This document shows positions 20,278 through 29,344 of a stretch of 64,000 nucleotides of DNA, piece by piece. Where the stretch lies: NCBI GenBank assembly GCA_052170475.1, contig JBQNAL010000004.1:82626-146625 (forward strand). The letters run 5' to 3'. The number at the start of each line of letters is the position of its first letter. The first letter of the stretch is position 1. The notes beneath the pieces were generated by a model. That model was not told where the DNA came from and did no database searches. It worked only from the letters and a program-made list of their open reading frames with translations. This stretch comes from CAJPQU01 sp052170475 (GTDB taxonomy: Bacteria; Bacillota; Negativicutes; Selenomonadales; Selenomonadaceae). A program made the translations under genes and the position numbers.

Positions 20278-21176
20278 AGAAAATCTTGTTCTTGCATCAG
20301 GGGAAGGCGTATTTGCCGGAACTTTTGCTGTATAAAACGTTTTTTACGGAATATGCTTTTTTTGATTGTCGTGAACTTCCAGAATACGATTGGACGGAGT
20401 TTGATTTAATCTGGCAGTTTATGGGGGTAGATTTTCGCTTTTTCAAGGTGCCTGCGATTCCGCGGATTCATGAGTATGTTTCTCTCTCGGTGGGGCGGGG
20501 GGCGCAATGGAAGGATATTGTCAAGCGGTATTTGAACGCGCGGCCATCGCTTCGGATTTTTTTGCATGAAGGCATACGGACGCAATATGGGTTTCAGGAT
20601 GGTGTTCCCTATTGTTATCGCGATATGGGCGTTCATGAACGCTTTTTCCACCGGGAAAAGACGGCAAAGCAGTACGATTTTGTCTATGTCGGGCACATGG
20701 GTGCAGAACGTGGGTTTTCTAAAGTGTTGCATTTTTTTTCACGCCACCCGGAGAAATCTCTTCTTTTGATTGGAACGCCGGACGAGGCGCTGTATTCCTC
20801 TTATCGGCGCTATCGAAATTTGATTTTTGCCGGCCGAGTGCCGTATGAAGAAGTTCCGCCCTTAGCGAGGCAGGCGGAATATGCGCTGAATTATATCCCA
20901 AATGTCTATCCGTATCATATCCAGACATCGACAAAGCTGTTGGAATATGTGGCCATGGATTTGAAGATTGTCACGACCGCGTATGCTTGGGTCAATGCGT
21001 TTGAGAAGCGAAGAAAGATGAAGTTTTATAAAATCAGGGAAGATTTTAGTGATATGGATTGGGAGAAATTGCGTACGTTTCCCTTTTGCAATACCAGTGT
21101 TGAAGATTTACAATGGCATCATATTCTTGAACACTCAGGGATAAGAGAGAGACTCACTGCGCTGCTTGCCCCATGA
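20274..21176 (+). CDS. Glycosyltransferase (GT-B, GT4-like)
   Basis: The 300-residue protein begins MKKILFLHQGKAYLPE and shows YVGHMGAERGFSKVL near residue 140 and KLLEYVAMDLKIVTT near 220, resembling the C-terminal donor domain of GT4 enzymes without a clear EX7E motif. The start ATG at 20274 overlaps the preceding stop (ATGA). AT-rich like its neighbours. Assignment rests on fold-level resemblance and on the locus. Confidence 0.7.
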   Translation: MKKILFLHQGKAYLPELLLYKTFFTEYAFFDCRELPEYDWTEFDLIWQFMGVDFRFFKVPAIPRIHEYVSLSVGRGAQWKDIVKRYLNARPSLRIFLHEGIRTQYGFQDGVPYCYRDMGVHERFFHREKTAKQYDFVYVGHMGAERGFSKVLHFFSRHPEKSLLLIGTPDEALYSSYRRYRNLIFAGRVPYEEVPPLARQAEYALNYIPNVYPYHIQTSTKLLEYVAMDLKIVTTAYAWVNAFEKRRKMKFYKIREDFSDMDWEKLRTFPFCNTSVEDLQWHHILEHSGIRERLTALLAP

Positions 21177-21192
21177 GCCTTTGGGGCTTTTT
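21168..21192 (+). terminator. Rho-independent terminator inside the glycan locus
   Basis: A 6-bp stem GCCCCA/TGGGGC (21168-21173 and 21182-21187) with an 8-nt loop is followed by five T. It overlaps the stop codon of the upstream glycosyltransferase, so the first glycan transcript probably ends or is attenuated here. Confidence 0.7.
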
Positions 21193-21245
21193 GTGAGGGA
21201 GAAGGCGTTTCCTTCTTGTATTTTCGTCTTGAGGAGCCATGTTCT

Positions 21246-22361
21246 ATGGGAAAAATTGCCTTGAAGATACTCTATCTCATCACCCTCCCTGATTTAGGCG
21301 GTGCGCAAGTACATCTCCTCACGGTGGCTTCGGAGATGGCGGCGCGAGGGCATGGCGTTTTGGTCGTTGTGGGAAGAGCGGGGTGGCTGACGGCACGGCT
21401 TCAAGGAGCGGGGATAGAGAGCGTGATTGTGCCGGATCTCGTGCGGGAGATTTCACCGTGCCGCGATATGCGCGCTGTGCTGGCGATTCGGCGCTTGCTT
21501 TTGGATCGGCGGCCGGATCTTGTGCATTGTCATTCCAGCAAAGCGGGGATTGTGGGGCGGTTGGCGGCTTGGCTTTTGGGGATTCCGTCGATTTTCACGG
21601 CGCACGGCTGGGCGTTTACGGAGGGGGTAGCGCCGCTAAAAAGGCGCTTTTATCAATGGTTGGAAATGGCAGCCGGATTTTGGGCGCGGCGGATCGTTTG
21701 CGTTTCGGAGTATGACCGCCGCCTCGGGTGTCAATGGCTTCCGATGCACGGCAAAAAAATGGTGACGATTTATAACGGGATTTCCCCCGAGGCTTCCATG
21801 CGCTCCGAGGTATCGTCGGGTGCTTTGCGGCTGGTCATGGTGGCGCGATTTGCCCCGCCCAAATGTCAGGAAGATGTCTTACGGGCGTTGGATAGGCTGC
21901 GAGAGCATGGAGAAAAATTAACAATAGAGGTGGATTTTATCGGGGAAGGAACCACATGCGCACGGGTACAGCGCATGGCGCAACAACTGGGCTTAGAGGA
22001 TACGGTGCGGTTTTTAGGCAATCGCACGGATGTCCCGGCGCTTTTGCCGCGCTATGGCGGCTGCCTGCTCATCAGCCAATGGGAAGGCTTTCCTATCAGT
22101 ATTTTGGAAGCGATGCGCGCGGGACTGCCCGTGATCGCTTCGCATGTGGGCGGGGTCGCGGAAGCGGTAACGGAAGGGGAAAATGGCTTTTTAGTTCCCA
22201 AGGGCGACATTACCGTATTAGCGGAAAAAATTCGCTATGCAGCGCAGCATCGTGAAGATTTTGCGACGATGGGACAGAGAGGCCGCCAGATGTTTCTTGC
22301 GCAATTTACTGCGGAAAAGATGATGACGCAGCTTGTAAGCCTTTACGAGGCGTGTCGGTGA
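21246..22361 (+). CDS. GT4-type glycosyltransferase
   Basis: The 371-residue enzyme starts with ILYLITLPDLGGAQVHLL (the GG-x-x loop of GT4 N-domains), then FTAHGWAF, and ends with EGFPISILEAMRAGLPVIAS, the EX7E motif. It belongs with capsule/EPS transferases such as EpsD/PglA-like enzymes. ATG at 21246 is preceded by GAGGAG; a longer frame start at 21216 lacks one. It follows a terminator, so it may have a separate promoter. Confidence 0.9.
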   Translation: MGKIALKILYLITLPDLGGAQVHLLTVASEMAARGHGVLVVVGRAGWLTARLQGAGIESVIVPDLVREISPCRDMRAVLAIRRLLLDRRPDLVHCHSSKAGIVGRLAAWLLGIPSIFTAHGWAFTEGVAPLKRRFYQWLEMAAGFWARRIVCVSEYDRRLGCQWLPMHGKKMVTIYNGISPEASMRSEVSSGALRLVMVARFAPPKCQEDVLRALDRLREHGEKLTIEVDFIGEGTTCARVQRMAQQLGLEDTVRFLGNRTDVPALLPRYGGCLLISQWEGFPISILEAMRAGLPVIASHVGGVAEAVTEGENGFLVPKGDITVLAEKIRYAAQHREDFATMGQRGRQMFLAQFTAEKMMTQLVSLYEACR

Positions 22362-22428
22362 AGGGGGCGATGATTAAAGAAAGTAAGAAAATGAGATAGC
22401 GCGGTAAATGGCTACAACAGTTAGGCAA

Positions 22429-22472
22429 TTTTTAGTAATAAGGTTAATAAATTTCTTTTTTGTTACTAAAAA
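22429..22472. repeat. AT-rich inverted repeat upstream of the RelE-like toxin
   Basis: A 10-bp perfect inverted repeat, TTTTTAGTAA at 22429-22438 and TTACTAAAAA at 22463-22472, lies in the 246-bp AT-rich gap between the glycosyltransferase and the toxin gene. It could be a bidirectional terminator or an operator of the toxin-antitoxin module. No coding gene is visible in the gap. Confidence 0.5.
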
Positions 22473-22607
22473 CTACTTAAATTTGCTAAAAATATGACAT
22501 GATGTTACCTGTTTTTAGAGTCAGTTTGATCAATTTCATGTAAATGAGAGCGTAAAAACGGGATTGTCTTTTGATAATCTTTAAGCTATCATATAGAGGA
22601 AGAGGGC

Positions 22608-22985
22608 GTGGCTTTGTATCGCATTCAATTCTATGCGGACAAGAAGGGGAATCAGCCTGTACGCGCATACATCAAGGAACTTGCGGCGAAGAACGATAAA
22701 AACAGCCGGATAAGATTGCATAAGATTCGCGAATATATCAAAATCCTTGCCATACACGGCGCGACGATGGGCGAGCCGTACATGAAGAAGATCGGCGGCG
22801 ATATATGGGAGCTGCGTCCTTTAAGCGACAGGATTTTATTTGCGGCATGGACGGGTAAGAGTTTTGTTTTGCTCAGTCACTTTGTGAAGAAATCACAAAA
22901 AACACCACCCGCTGAGATTGACAAGGCAAAGCGGCTTTTGCAGGACTGTAAGGAAAGAGGCGAAGACAATGGGGAAAGGCTATAA
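22608..22985 (+). CDS. RelE/HigB-type toxin (phage Gp49-like)
   Basis: Toxin-like protein of 125 residues starting at GTG 22608. The core GGDIWELRPLSDRILFAAWTGKSFVLLSHFVKKSQKTP matches the Gp49/HigB branch of the RelE family, which cleaves mRNA at the ribosome. It overlaps the antitoxin gene behind it by 17 bp, in the toxin-first order typical of HigBA modules. The pair is inserted inside the glycan locus. Confidence 0.88.
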   Translation: MALYRIQFYADKKGNQPVRAYIKELAAKNDKNSRIRLHKIREYIKILAIHGATMGEPYMKKIGGDIWELRPLSDRILFAAWTGKSFVLLSHFVKKSQKTPPAEIDKAKRLLQDCKERGEDNGERL

Positions 22986-23325
22986 AGAAGCGTTAGCAGA
23001 AGCACAAGTTGCCTTAGAGGACTTGAAGGAACGAGGCGATGAGGCAATCGGCGGAGAATGGGATGATACGTTCGATAAGGAGCTGTTCATGCCGGAGGAG
23101 ATCGTTGCGAGTGATTTACGCGTAGCCTTGATCAGTGAACTGGTCAAGGCGCGAAACGAAAAGGGCATTACGCAACGAAGGCTGGAGGAATTAAGCGGCG
23201 TGCGGCAGCCTGTGATCGCACGGATTGAAAAAGGCAATATCAGTCCGCAGATCGGAACGCTGATCAAAATGCTGGCACCGTTAGGAAAAACGATAAAGAT
23301 TGTGCCGCTTCCATCTGCACAGTAA
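22969..23325 (+). CDS. HTH (XRE/HigA-type) antitoxin
   Basis: The 118-residue protein has a C-terminal XRE helix-turn-helix with ITQRRLEELSGVRQPVIARI, then GNISPQIGTLIKMLAPLGK. Antitoxins of this type bind the toxin and repress their own operon. The ATG at 22969 lies within the end of the toxin gene; a start at 22918 would overlap further and is less likely. Confidence 0.88.
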   Translation: MGKGYKEALAEAQVALEDLKERGDEAIGGEWDDTFDKELFMPEEIVASDLRVALISELVKARNEKGITQRRLEELSGVRQPVIARIEKGNISPQIGTLIKMLAPLGKTIKIVPLPSAQ

Positions 23326-23375
23326 GAGATACGACATCTATATGTGGAACGTAAGATGAGGCGAGGAGGCACGAG

Positions 23376-24410
23376 ATGAAGAGGGCTTTGATTACGGGGG
23401 TTACGGGGCAGGATGGCTCGTATTTGGCGGAGCTTTTGCTGGAGAAGGGCTATGAGGTTCACGGGGTGGTGCGGCGTCACAGCACGCCGTGTACGGGGCG
23501 GATCGATCATTTGCTTTTCGATGAGGGGCTGAGAGATCGGTTTTTTCTTCATTACGGCGATCTGACGGACGCGGTCAATTTGGCGCAGCTCGTGCGGGCG
23601 GCAGAGCCGGATGAGGTGTACAATTTGGCGGCGCAGTCTCATGTGGCGGTGTCGTTTGAGGTGCCGGCGTATACGGCGGACGCGACGGGGGTGGGGACGC
23701 TGAAGCTCTTGGAGGCGATGCGTCTCTATGGGAAGCCGTGCCGCTTTTATCAGGCATCGACGTCGGAGCTTTTCGGGGGGCTGCCGGAGACGGCGCCGCA
23801 GAGCGAGGTGACGCCGTTTTATCCGAAGTCGCCCTACGGTGCGGCGAAGCTCTACGCGTACTGGATCACGGTGAATTACCGCGAGGCGTACGGGATGTTC
23901 GCGGTGAACGGGATCCTCTTCAATCACGAGTCGCCGCGCCGGGGGGAGAACTTCGTGACGCGAAAGATCACGATCGCCGTTGCGCGGATTTTAGCCGGGA
24001 AGCAGAAGACGCTCGCGCTCGGCAATCTCGATGCGAAACGGGACTGGGGCTTTGCCGGGGATTATGTGGAGGGCATGTGGCGGATGTTGCAGCAGGAAAA
24101 GCCCGGCGATTATGTGCTGGCGACGAATGAGACGCATACAGTGCGCGAGTTCGCCGAGTGCGCTTTCCGCGAGGCGGCGGGGATTGAGATCGAGTGGCGC
24201 GGCGCGGGGGCGGAGGAGAAGGGGTACTGCAAAAAGACGGGCCGCCTGCTCGTCGAGGTCGATCCGCGCAGCTTTCGTCCGGCAGAGGTGGAGCTTCTCT
24301 GGGGGGATCCCGCGAAGGCGGAGCGAGAGCTCGGCTGGCGGCGCAAGGTGGATTTCCCGTCGCTCGTCCGCCTGATGGTCGCGGCGGATAGGGAGAAATA
24401 CGGCCACTGA
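23376..24410 (+). CDS. gmd: GDP-mannose 4,6-dehydratase
   Basis: Converts GDP-D-mannose to GDP-4-keto-6-deoxymannose, the first committed step to GDP-fucose. The 344-residue protein has [20 protein letters not shown] at the N-terminus, YHASTSEL-like QASTSELFG near residue 126, and [10 protein letters not shown] (YxxxK) near 154, plus [15 protein letters not shown], all characteristic of Gmd. An AGGCGAGGAGG-type site precedes the ATG. The DNA is GC-rich, unlike the transferase genes upstream. Confidence 0.96.
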   Translation: MKRALITGVTGQDGSYLAELLLEKGYEVHGVVRRHSTPCTGRIDHLLFDEGLRDRFFLHYGDLTDAVNLAQLVRAAEPDEVYNLAAQSHVAVSFEVPAYTADATGVGTLKLLEAMRLYGKPCRFYQASTSELFGGLPETAPQSEVTPFYPKSPYGAAKLYAYWITVNYREAYGMFAVNGILFNHESPRRGENFVTRKITIAVARILAGKQKTLALGNLDAKRDWGFAGDYVEGMWRMLQQEKPGDYVLATNETHTVREFAECAFREAAGIEIEWRGAGAEEKGYCKKTGRLLVEVDPRSFRPAEVELLWGDPAKAERELGWRRKVDFPSLVRLMVAADREKYGH

Positions 24411-24420
24411 GCCGGAGAAG

Positions 24421-25794
24421 GTGAGGCGGGGCGGCGTGCATATTGTGCTTTTGTCCGGTGGTTCGGGAAAGCGCCTCTGGCCGCTTTCCAACGAGATTCG
24501 CTCGAAGCAGTTCATTCCGATCTTTCGGCAGGAGGACGGAACGGTTCTTTCGATGGCGCAGCGCGTGTACGGGCAGGTACTGCGCGCCGACGCTGCGGCG
24601 GACGTGGTGATCGCGACGTCGCGGGCGCAGGTCGCGACGCTCTGCCACCAGTTGGGGGAGGCGGTGGAGCTTTCCGTGGAGCCATGCCGTCGGGACACCT
24701 TTCCCGCCATCGCGCTGGCGGGCGCGTATCTCCACGATAAAAGGGGCGTGGGCGAGGAGGAGGCCATCGCGATCTGCCCCGTCGATCCGTATGTGGAGGA
24801 CGGTTACTTCGCGGCGGTGCGGGAGCTGACCGAGCTTGCGGCAAAGGGGGAGGCGTCGCTCCTCTTGATGGGCGTGGAGCCGACGTATCCAAGCGCGAAA
24901 TATGGCTACATCCTGCCGCGGGACAAGGGGCGGATCAGCGGGGTGGAGGCGTTTCGGGAAAAGCCGGAGGAAAGCGAGGCGGCGCGCTACATCCGCCAAG
25001 GCGCGCTTTGGAACAGCGGCGTTTTCGCCTGCCGCCTCGGCTATGTGCTGGAAAAGGCGCGGGAGATGCTGGGCGCTTCTTCCCATGCGGCGCTTTTGGC
25101 GCGCTATGAACAATTGCACCCGATCAGCTTCGATTACGCGGTGGTGGAAAAGGAACGCAGCATTTCCGTCGTGCGTTACGGCGGCGCGTGGAAGGATCTG
25201 GGGACGTGGAACACGCTGACGGAGGTCATGGAGACGAAGAGCATCGGCGATGTGACCATGGACGAGGGCTGCGAAAGGGCAGAGGTCGTCAATGAGATGG
25301 ATGTGCCGGTGCTCTGCATGGGGCTGCGGGATATGGTCGTCGCGGCCAGCGCCGAGGGGATCTTGGTCGCGGATAAGCACAGCTCAAGCTACATTAAGCC
25401 GTATGTGGAGCGGTTCACCCAGCAGGCGCGGTTCGCAGAAAAGTCGTGGGGGAGTTTTCGCATCTTGGACGTGGGGGAGGAGAGCCTCGTCGTTAAGGTG
25501 ACGCTCCGCGCCGGACACGCCATGAATTACCACAGCCATGCCCATCGCGCGGAGGTTTGGACGGTGGTGCGCGGGCGCGGCGAAGTCCTCATCGACGGGG
25601 TGCGCCGCGTCATAGGGGTCGGCGACGTGGTGCATCTGCCGCCGGGGTGCAAGCATACGGCAGCCGCGGCGGAGGACATGACCCTCATCGAAGTGCAGAT
25701 GGGAAAGGAGATTTCCCGCGAGGATAAGATCAAGTGGGAAGCGCCGGAAGATGTGGATGATCCGGCGAACGGAAAGCGGGGCGAGCGATTGTGA
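24421..25794 (+). CDS. manC: Mannose-1-phosphate guanylyltransferase (with C-terminal cupin domain)
   Basis: Makes GDP-mannose from GTP and mannose-1-phosphate. The 457-residue protein has the nucleotidyltransferase signature [16 protein letters not shown] and the FREKPEES segment, then a C-terminal cupin ([20 protein letters not shown]) of the type II mannose-6-phosphate isomerase kind; activity of that domain is not certain. GTG at 24421 is the first start, with another GTG at 24436. It is coupled to fcl (TGATG overlap). Confidence 0.93.
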   Translation: MRRGGVHIVLLSGGSGKRLWPLSNEIRSKQFIPIFRQEDGTVLSMAQRVYGQVLRADAAADVVIATSRAQVATLCHQLGEAVELSVEPCRRDTFPAIALAGAYLHDKRGVGEEEAIAICPVDPYVEDGYFAAVRELTELAAKGEASLLLMGVEPTYPSAKYGYILPRDKGRISGVEAFREKPEESEAARYIRQGALWNSGVFACRLGYVLEKAREMLGASSHAALLARYEQLHPISFDYAVVEKERSISVVRYGGAWKDLGTWNTLTEVMETKSIGDVTMDEGCERAEVVNEMDVPVLCMGLRDMVVAASAEGILVADKHSSSYIKPYVERFTQQARFAEKSWGSFRILDVGEESLVVKVTLRAGHAMNYHSHAHRAEVWTVVRGRGEVLIDGVRRVIGVGDVVHLPPGCKHTAAAAEDMTLIEVQMGKEISREDKIKWEAPEDVDDPANGKRGERL

Positions 25795-26735
25795 TGGAAA
25801 AGGACGCGAAGATTTACGTCGCGGGGCATCGCGGCATGGTGGGGTCGGCGATCGTGCGCGAGCTTCGCCGGCAGGGCTACGAAAACATCGTGACGCGCAC
25901 GCACGCGGCTTTGGATCTTGGCCGGCAGGACGCGGTGGACGATTTTTTCGCCGAGGAAAAGCCGGCCTACGTCTTCTTGGCGGCGGCGAAGGTCGGCGGC
26001 ATCGGGGCGAACAGCGAAGCGCCGGCAGACTTCTTATACGACAACATGATGGTGGAGATGAACGTGATCCACGCCGCGTGGCAGAGCGGCTGTAAAAAGC
26101 TGGAATTTTTAGGCTCGTCGTGCATTTACCCGCGCCTCGCCCCGCAGCCGATGAAGGAGGATTGCCTCCTGACGTCCGCGTTGGAGGAGACGAACGAGGC
26201 CTACGCGCTGGCGAAGATCTCGGGGCTGAAATACTGCGCGTACCTGAACCGGCAGTACGGGACGGACTATATCTCGGTGATGCCGACGAATCTCTATGGG
26301 CCAAACGACAATTATCATCCGACGCGCAGCCATGTGCTGCCCGCGCTGATCCGCCGCTTCCACGAGGCGAAGGTGGCGGGGGCTGCGTCCGTGACTTGCT
26401 GGGGCGATGGGTCTCCGCTGCGGGAATTTCTCTACGTGGACGATCTTGCGCATCTCTGCGTGTTTTTGATGAATCACTACCATGGGAACGAGACGGTGAA
26501 CGCGGGGACGGGGCGGGAGATCACGATCAAGGCGTTGGCGGAATTGGTGGCGCGCGTGGTCGGCTACCAAGGCGAGATCCGCTGGGATACGGAAAAGCCA
26601 AACGGCACACCGAGGAAGCTCTTGGACGTCTCGAAGGCGGCGGCGCTCGGCTGGCGCTATCGGACGGAACTCGAAGAGGGCGTGCGGCTGGCTTACGCGG
26701 ACTTTCAAGAAAACGTCGCGCCGACTTTGGCGTAG
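25794..26735 (+). CDS. fcl: GDP-L-fucose synthase
   Basis: Epimerase-reductase that turns GDP-4-keto-6-deoxymannose into GDP-L-fucose with NADPH. The 313-residue protein has [16 protein letters not shown] at the N-terminus, [18 protein letters not shown] near residue 103 and [10 protein letters not shown] (YxxxK) near 136, plus [14 protein letters not shown], all Fcl/WcaG hallmarks. The start ATG at 25794 overlaps the manC stop; GTG at 25791 is an alternative. Confidence 0.96.
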   Translation: MEKDAKIYVAGHRGMVGSAIVRELRRQGYENIVTRTHAALDLGRQDAVDDFFAEEKPAYVFLAAAKVGGIGANSEAPADFLYDNMMVEMNVIHAAWQSGCKKLEFLGSSCIYPRLAPQPMKEDCLLTSALEETNEAYALAKISGLKYCAYLNRQYGTDYISVMPTNLYGPNDNYHPTRSHVLPALIRRFHEAKVAGAASVTCWGDGSPLREFLYVDDLAHLCVFLMNHYHGNETVNAGTGREITIKALAELVARVVGYQGEIRWDTEKPNGTPRKLLDVSKAAALGWRYRTELEEGVRLAYADFQENVAPTLA

Positions 26736-26787
26736 CGGGGAAAAAGGCGCCGTACCCCTCTGACGGCTTCATTTTATTCGTGCTTCC

Positions 26788-26816
26788 TTGAAAAAAGTGT
26801 CCGGTGCGTATACAAT
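26788..26816 (+). promoter_or_regulatory. Sigma-70-type promoter upstream of the first Rpn gene
   Basis: TTGAAA (26788-26793) and TACAAT (26811-26816) with 17 bp between them, 25 bp before the ATG of the Rpn-family gene. It suggests the gene is expressed independently of the glycan operon it interrupts. Confidence 0.65.
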
Positions 26817-26841
26817 AAGAGCAGGGACGTAAGGGAGAACG

Positions 26842-27900
26842 ATGTCTATGACGAGAGCAAACAAAATGTTGGACAGCGCCTTTTTAGACGGCGACAACGC
26901 CTCCTATGACGACATCGCCAAGCGATTCTTGGCGCATAAAACCCTTTTGGCACAGATCTTAAAAGAATTGGTCGAAGAGTTCAAAGACTGTTCCCTGCGT
27001 GACATTGCCGAGAAATACATCGAGGGCGAACCTGCGGTCAACATCAGCGAGATTCCCGTGGATGCCGATTTGACGAACGTCGTAAAGCGTGCTTCGGCGA
27101 TCAAGAAAGGAAAGCCGGAAAAGATCAAGGGGCGGCGCAACGAGGACAGCAGCCCGACGGAAGGGACGATTGTCTTCGACATCCTCTTTCACGCGACCTT
27201 GCCGAAGACAAACGAACCCATCACGCTCATCATCAACATTGAACCGCAGCGTTCCCTCTACACGGGCTACCCGCTCATTCGACGCGCCATTTACTACGCC
27301 TGCCGCCTGATTTCCTCGCAAAAGGAACGCGAATTTCACGGGGACGACTACGGCGGGATTCGGAAAGTCTACACGATATGGCTTGTCATGCACACCCCGA
27401 AAAACGCCGCGAATTCCATTCAGCGCTACCAGATTACGGAGAAGCGGCTGTATGGGAAAAAGCAAGAGGAGAGGACAAACTATGACCTCTTCGTCGCCAT
27501 CATAGTCAATTTAGGAAAGCTTCCGTCCAAGCAGCGGCTGTTGCAGTTCCTACGGCTCATCTTTTTAGATGAACGCAAAGCGGCGGAAAAGAAAAAGATT
27601 TTACGCGATGAATATGATGTGACGCTGACGAAAACAATGGAAGGAGCGTGGATGCAAATGGACAGCTTGGCAGCCGGGATTGCTGAACAGGCCGCACTAA
27701 AGGGGGAAAAGCGCGGCGAAAAGCGCGGGGAAAAGCGCGGAATCCGGATTGGGTTTCAGCAGGGGCAGAAGCAAGGTGTGGATAGTATCATGGCAGCTTT
27801 GCGGATGTTAAAGAAGAATTTGCCGATGGAGATGATTGTCGAAAAGACCGGGCTGACCTTAGCGCGCTTGACGGAGCTTCAGGCAGCGCTGGCAAAATGA
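26842..27900 (+). CDS. Rpn family recombination-promoting nuclease / PD-(D/E)XK transposase-like protein
   Basis: The 352-residue protein carries a PD-(D/E)XK-type core with TIVFDILFHATLP near residue 109 and LIINIEPQ near 128, the IExQ form seen in the Rpn/PDDEXK_2 families. These are DNA endonucleases found as accessory genes and reported to promote RecA-independent transfer or to act in defence. Near residue 288 the linker reads KGEKRGEKRGEKRG, encoded by three 12-bp tandem repeats. It has its own promoter and separates fcl from the polyprenyl sugar transferase. Confidence 0.82.
   Translation: MSMTRANKMLDSAFLDGDNASYDDIAKRFLAHKTLLAQILKELVEEFKDCSLRDIAEKYIEGEPAVNISEIPVDADLTNVVKRASAIKKGKPEKIKGRRNEDSSPTEGTIVFDILFHATLPKTNEPITLIINIEPQRSLYTGYPLIRRAIYYACRLISSQKEREFHGDDYGGIRKVYTIWLVMHTPKNAANSIQRYQITEKRLYGKKQEERTNYDLFVAIIVNLGKLPSKQRLLQFLRLIFLDERKAAEKKKILRDEYDVTLTKTMEGAWMQMDSLAAGIAEQAALKGEKRGEKRGEKRGIRIGFQQGQKQGVDSIMAALRMLKKNLPMEMIVEKTGLTLARLTELQAALAK
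27703..27738 (+). repeat. Three in-frame 12-bp tandem repeats in the Rpn gene
   Basis: Units GGGGAAAAGCGC, GGCGAAAAGCGC and GGGGAAAAGCGC run head to tail and encode the GEKR repeats. Being a multiple of three, gain or loss of units keeps the frame. Confidence 0.85.
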
Positions 27901-27928
27901 AGCCCGGCAGACTGGCGCTGGCTGAAGG

Positions 27929-29344
27929 ATGTTGGCCGTGTTGACGAAATTTCCCACCTTTCGCAAGGTGACGCTCCTCATCGGGGTGCTGCTCTTGACG
28001 GCGCTGGCGGTCTATTTGGCGCTCCATACGGTGCTGGCCGTTTATCCGCAGGCGTTTTCCACCGATGTATACTATCAGATGATGCCGATGAATTTACTTT
28101 TGATCGGCCTTCTTTTTGGTGTCTACGGCCTCTTTTCTCTCACGAGAAAGCGCTTCGGGGAGATCTTCATCGGCCTCGCGCTCTCCGTCCTCTACACGCT
28201 CATCATCATGATGGCGGCAAATTTCTTTTTCCGCGCCTTCAGCTATTCGCGGAGCGTCCTCCTCGTGACGGCGGTCTATGAACTCCTTTTCTTAGGGGGG
28301 TGGCTGTGGTTCATGTGGCGCTTGGAGCGCTTCATCATGGTGGCGCGCACCGCCCTCGTGATCGGGAGCGAGAAGGCCTGTGCCCGTGTCCTCATGCGCC
28401 TTTCCGGCGTGCCGGAGCTCGGGATCGAGGTGCGCCACATCGCCACGGACGGTGCGGACAGCGATGCGTGGCGGACGCAGCTTTTGCTGGTGGATCTCGT
28501 CATCTTGTGCAGCGATGTAGAGATCACGAAGAAAGCGGAAATTGTCGGCTGCTGTCAGGAACTCCAAAAGGAAGTGCTCTTGACGCCTTCCCTCTACGAG
28601 CTTTATTGCAGTGATCTTTCCATTGATAAGATCGACGACATTCCCTTTTTCCGGCCGCAGTATTTGAATCCCTCGTTGGAGCGCCGCTCCTTAAAGCGCA
28701 TCTTGGACGTCTTCGTCGCGGGATCTGCGCTCCTTTTGACGGCGCTTCCCATGCTTTTCATCGCGCTCCTCATCAAATGGGACAGCAAGGGCCCGATCTT
28801 TTATAAGCAGGTGCGGACGGGGCGCTACGAAAAAGAGTTTGAGGTCTATAAGTTCCGCAGTATGCGAGAGGACGCGGAGGCGGAGAGCGGCCCCGTCATG
28901 GCGGGGGAAAACGATCCCCGGGTGACGCGGGTGGGGCGGTTTCTGCGGGCGACGCGCCTCGACGAGCTGCCGCAGTTCATCAATGTCCTCAAAGGCGAGA
29001 TGAGCGTGGTCGGCCCGCGCCCGGAGCGCCCCTTCTTCGTTCGGCAGTTTAAGAAGGAAACGCAGGAGTATGCCTATCGCCACAACGTGAAGCCGGGGAT
29101 CACGGGGCTGGCGCAAGTCTACGGGAAATACAACACCACGGCCTACGATAAGCTCATCTACGATCTCATGTACGTGCAGCACTGCGATATTTTTACGGAT
29201 CTGGTGGTCATCATCCAGACGGTGCGGGTGCTCTTTCAAAAGAGCAGTACGGAGGGCGTGGACGAGGCGAAGGCGGCCGAGGCGCTGGCGGACTGCGGGA
29301 GGTCGCAGGGCGAAAAAACGAGCGAGGAAACAAGCGAGTCATGA
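27929..29344 (+). CDS. Polyprenyl-phosphate sugar-1-phosphate transferase (exopolysaccharide priming enzyme)
   Basis: Membrane enzyme that links the first sugar phosphate to undecaprenyl phosphate. Of its 471 residues, the first 150 form about four or five membrane helices, then a CoA-binding-like fold, then the catalytic domain: [26 protein letters not shown] near residue 308, [21 protein letters not shown] near 350 and [13 protein letters not shown]. Start at ATG 27929; GTG 27938 has a better placed AAGGA site. It overlaps the ABC transporter gene by 4 bp. Confidence 0.93.
   Translation: MLAVLTKFPTFRKVTLLIGVLLLTALAVYLALHTVLAVYPQAFSTDVYYQMMPMNLLLIGLLFGVYGLFSLTRKRFGEIFIGLALSVLYTLIIMMAANFFFRAFSYSRSVLLVTAVYELLFLGGWLWFMWRLERFIMVARTALVIGSEKACARVLMRLSGVPELGIEVRHIATDGADSDAWRTQLLLVDLVILCSDVEITKKAEIVGCCQELQKEVLLTPSLYELYCSDLSIDKIDDIPFFRPQYLNPSLERRSLKRILDVFVAGSALLLTALPMLFIALLIKWDSKGPIFYKQVRTGRYEKEFEVYKFRSMREDAEAESGPVMAGENDPRVTRVGRFLRATRLDELPQFINVLKGEMSVVGPRPERPFFVRQFKKETQEYAYRHNVKPGITGLAQVYGKYNTTAYDKLIYDLMYVQHCDIFTDLVVIIQTVRVLFQKSSTEGVDEAKAAEALADCGRSQGEKTSEETSES

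Noticed and set aside
22486..22668. 60-codon minus-strand frame upstream of the RelE-like toxin
   Set aside because: Overlaps the toxin start and the AT-rich leader; no ribosome site or family resemblance.
23968..25380. Long open frame of 470 codons on the minus strand over gmd and manC
   Set aside because: It is the antisense shadow of two strongly supported GC-rich genes; its protein is rich in Pro, Arg, His and shows no family features.
26842..27900. Insertion sequence with terminal repeats around the Rpn gene
   Set aside because: No inverted terminal repeats or target duplications were seen at its borders, and Rpn-type genes usually lack them.
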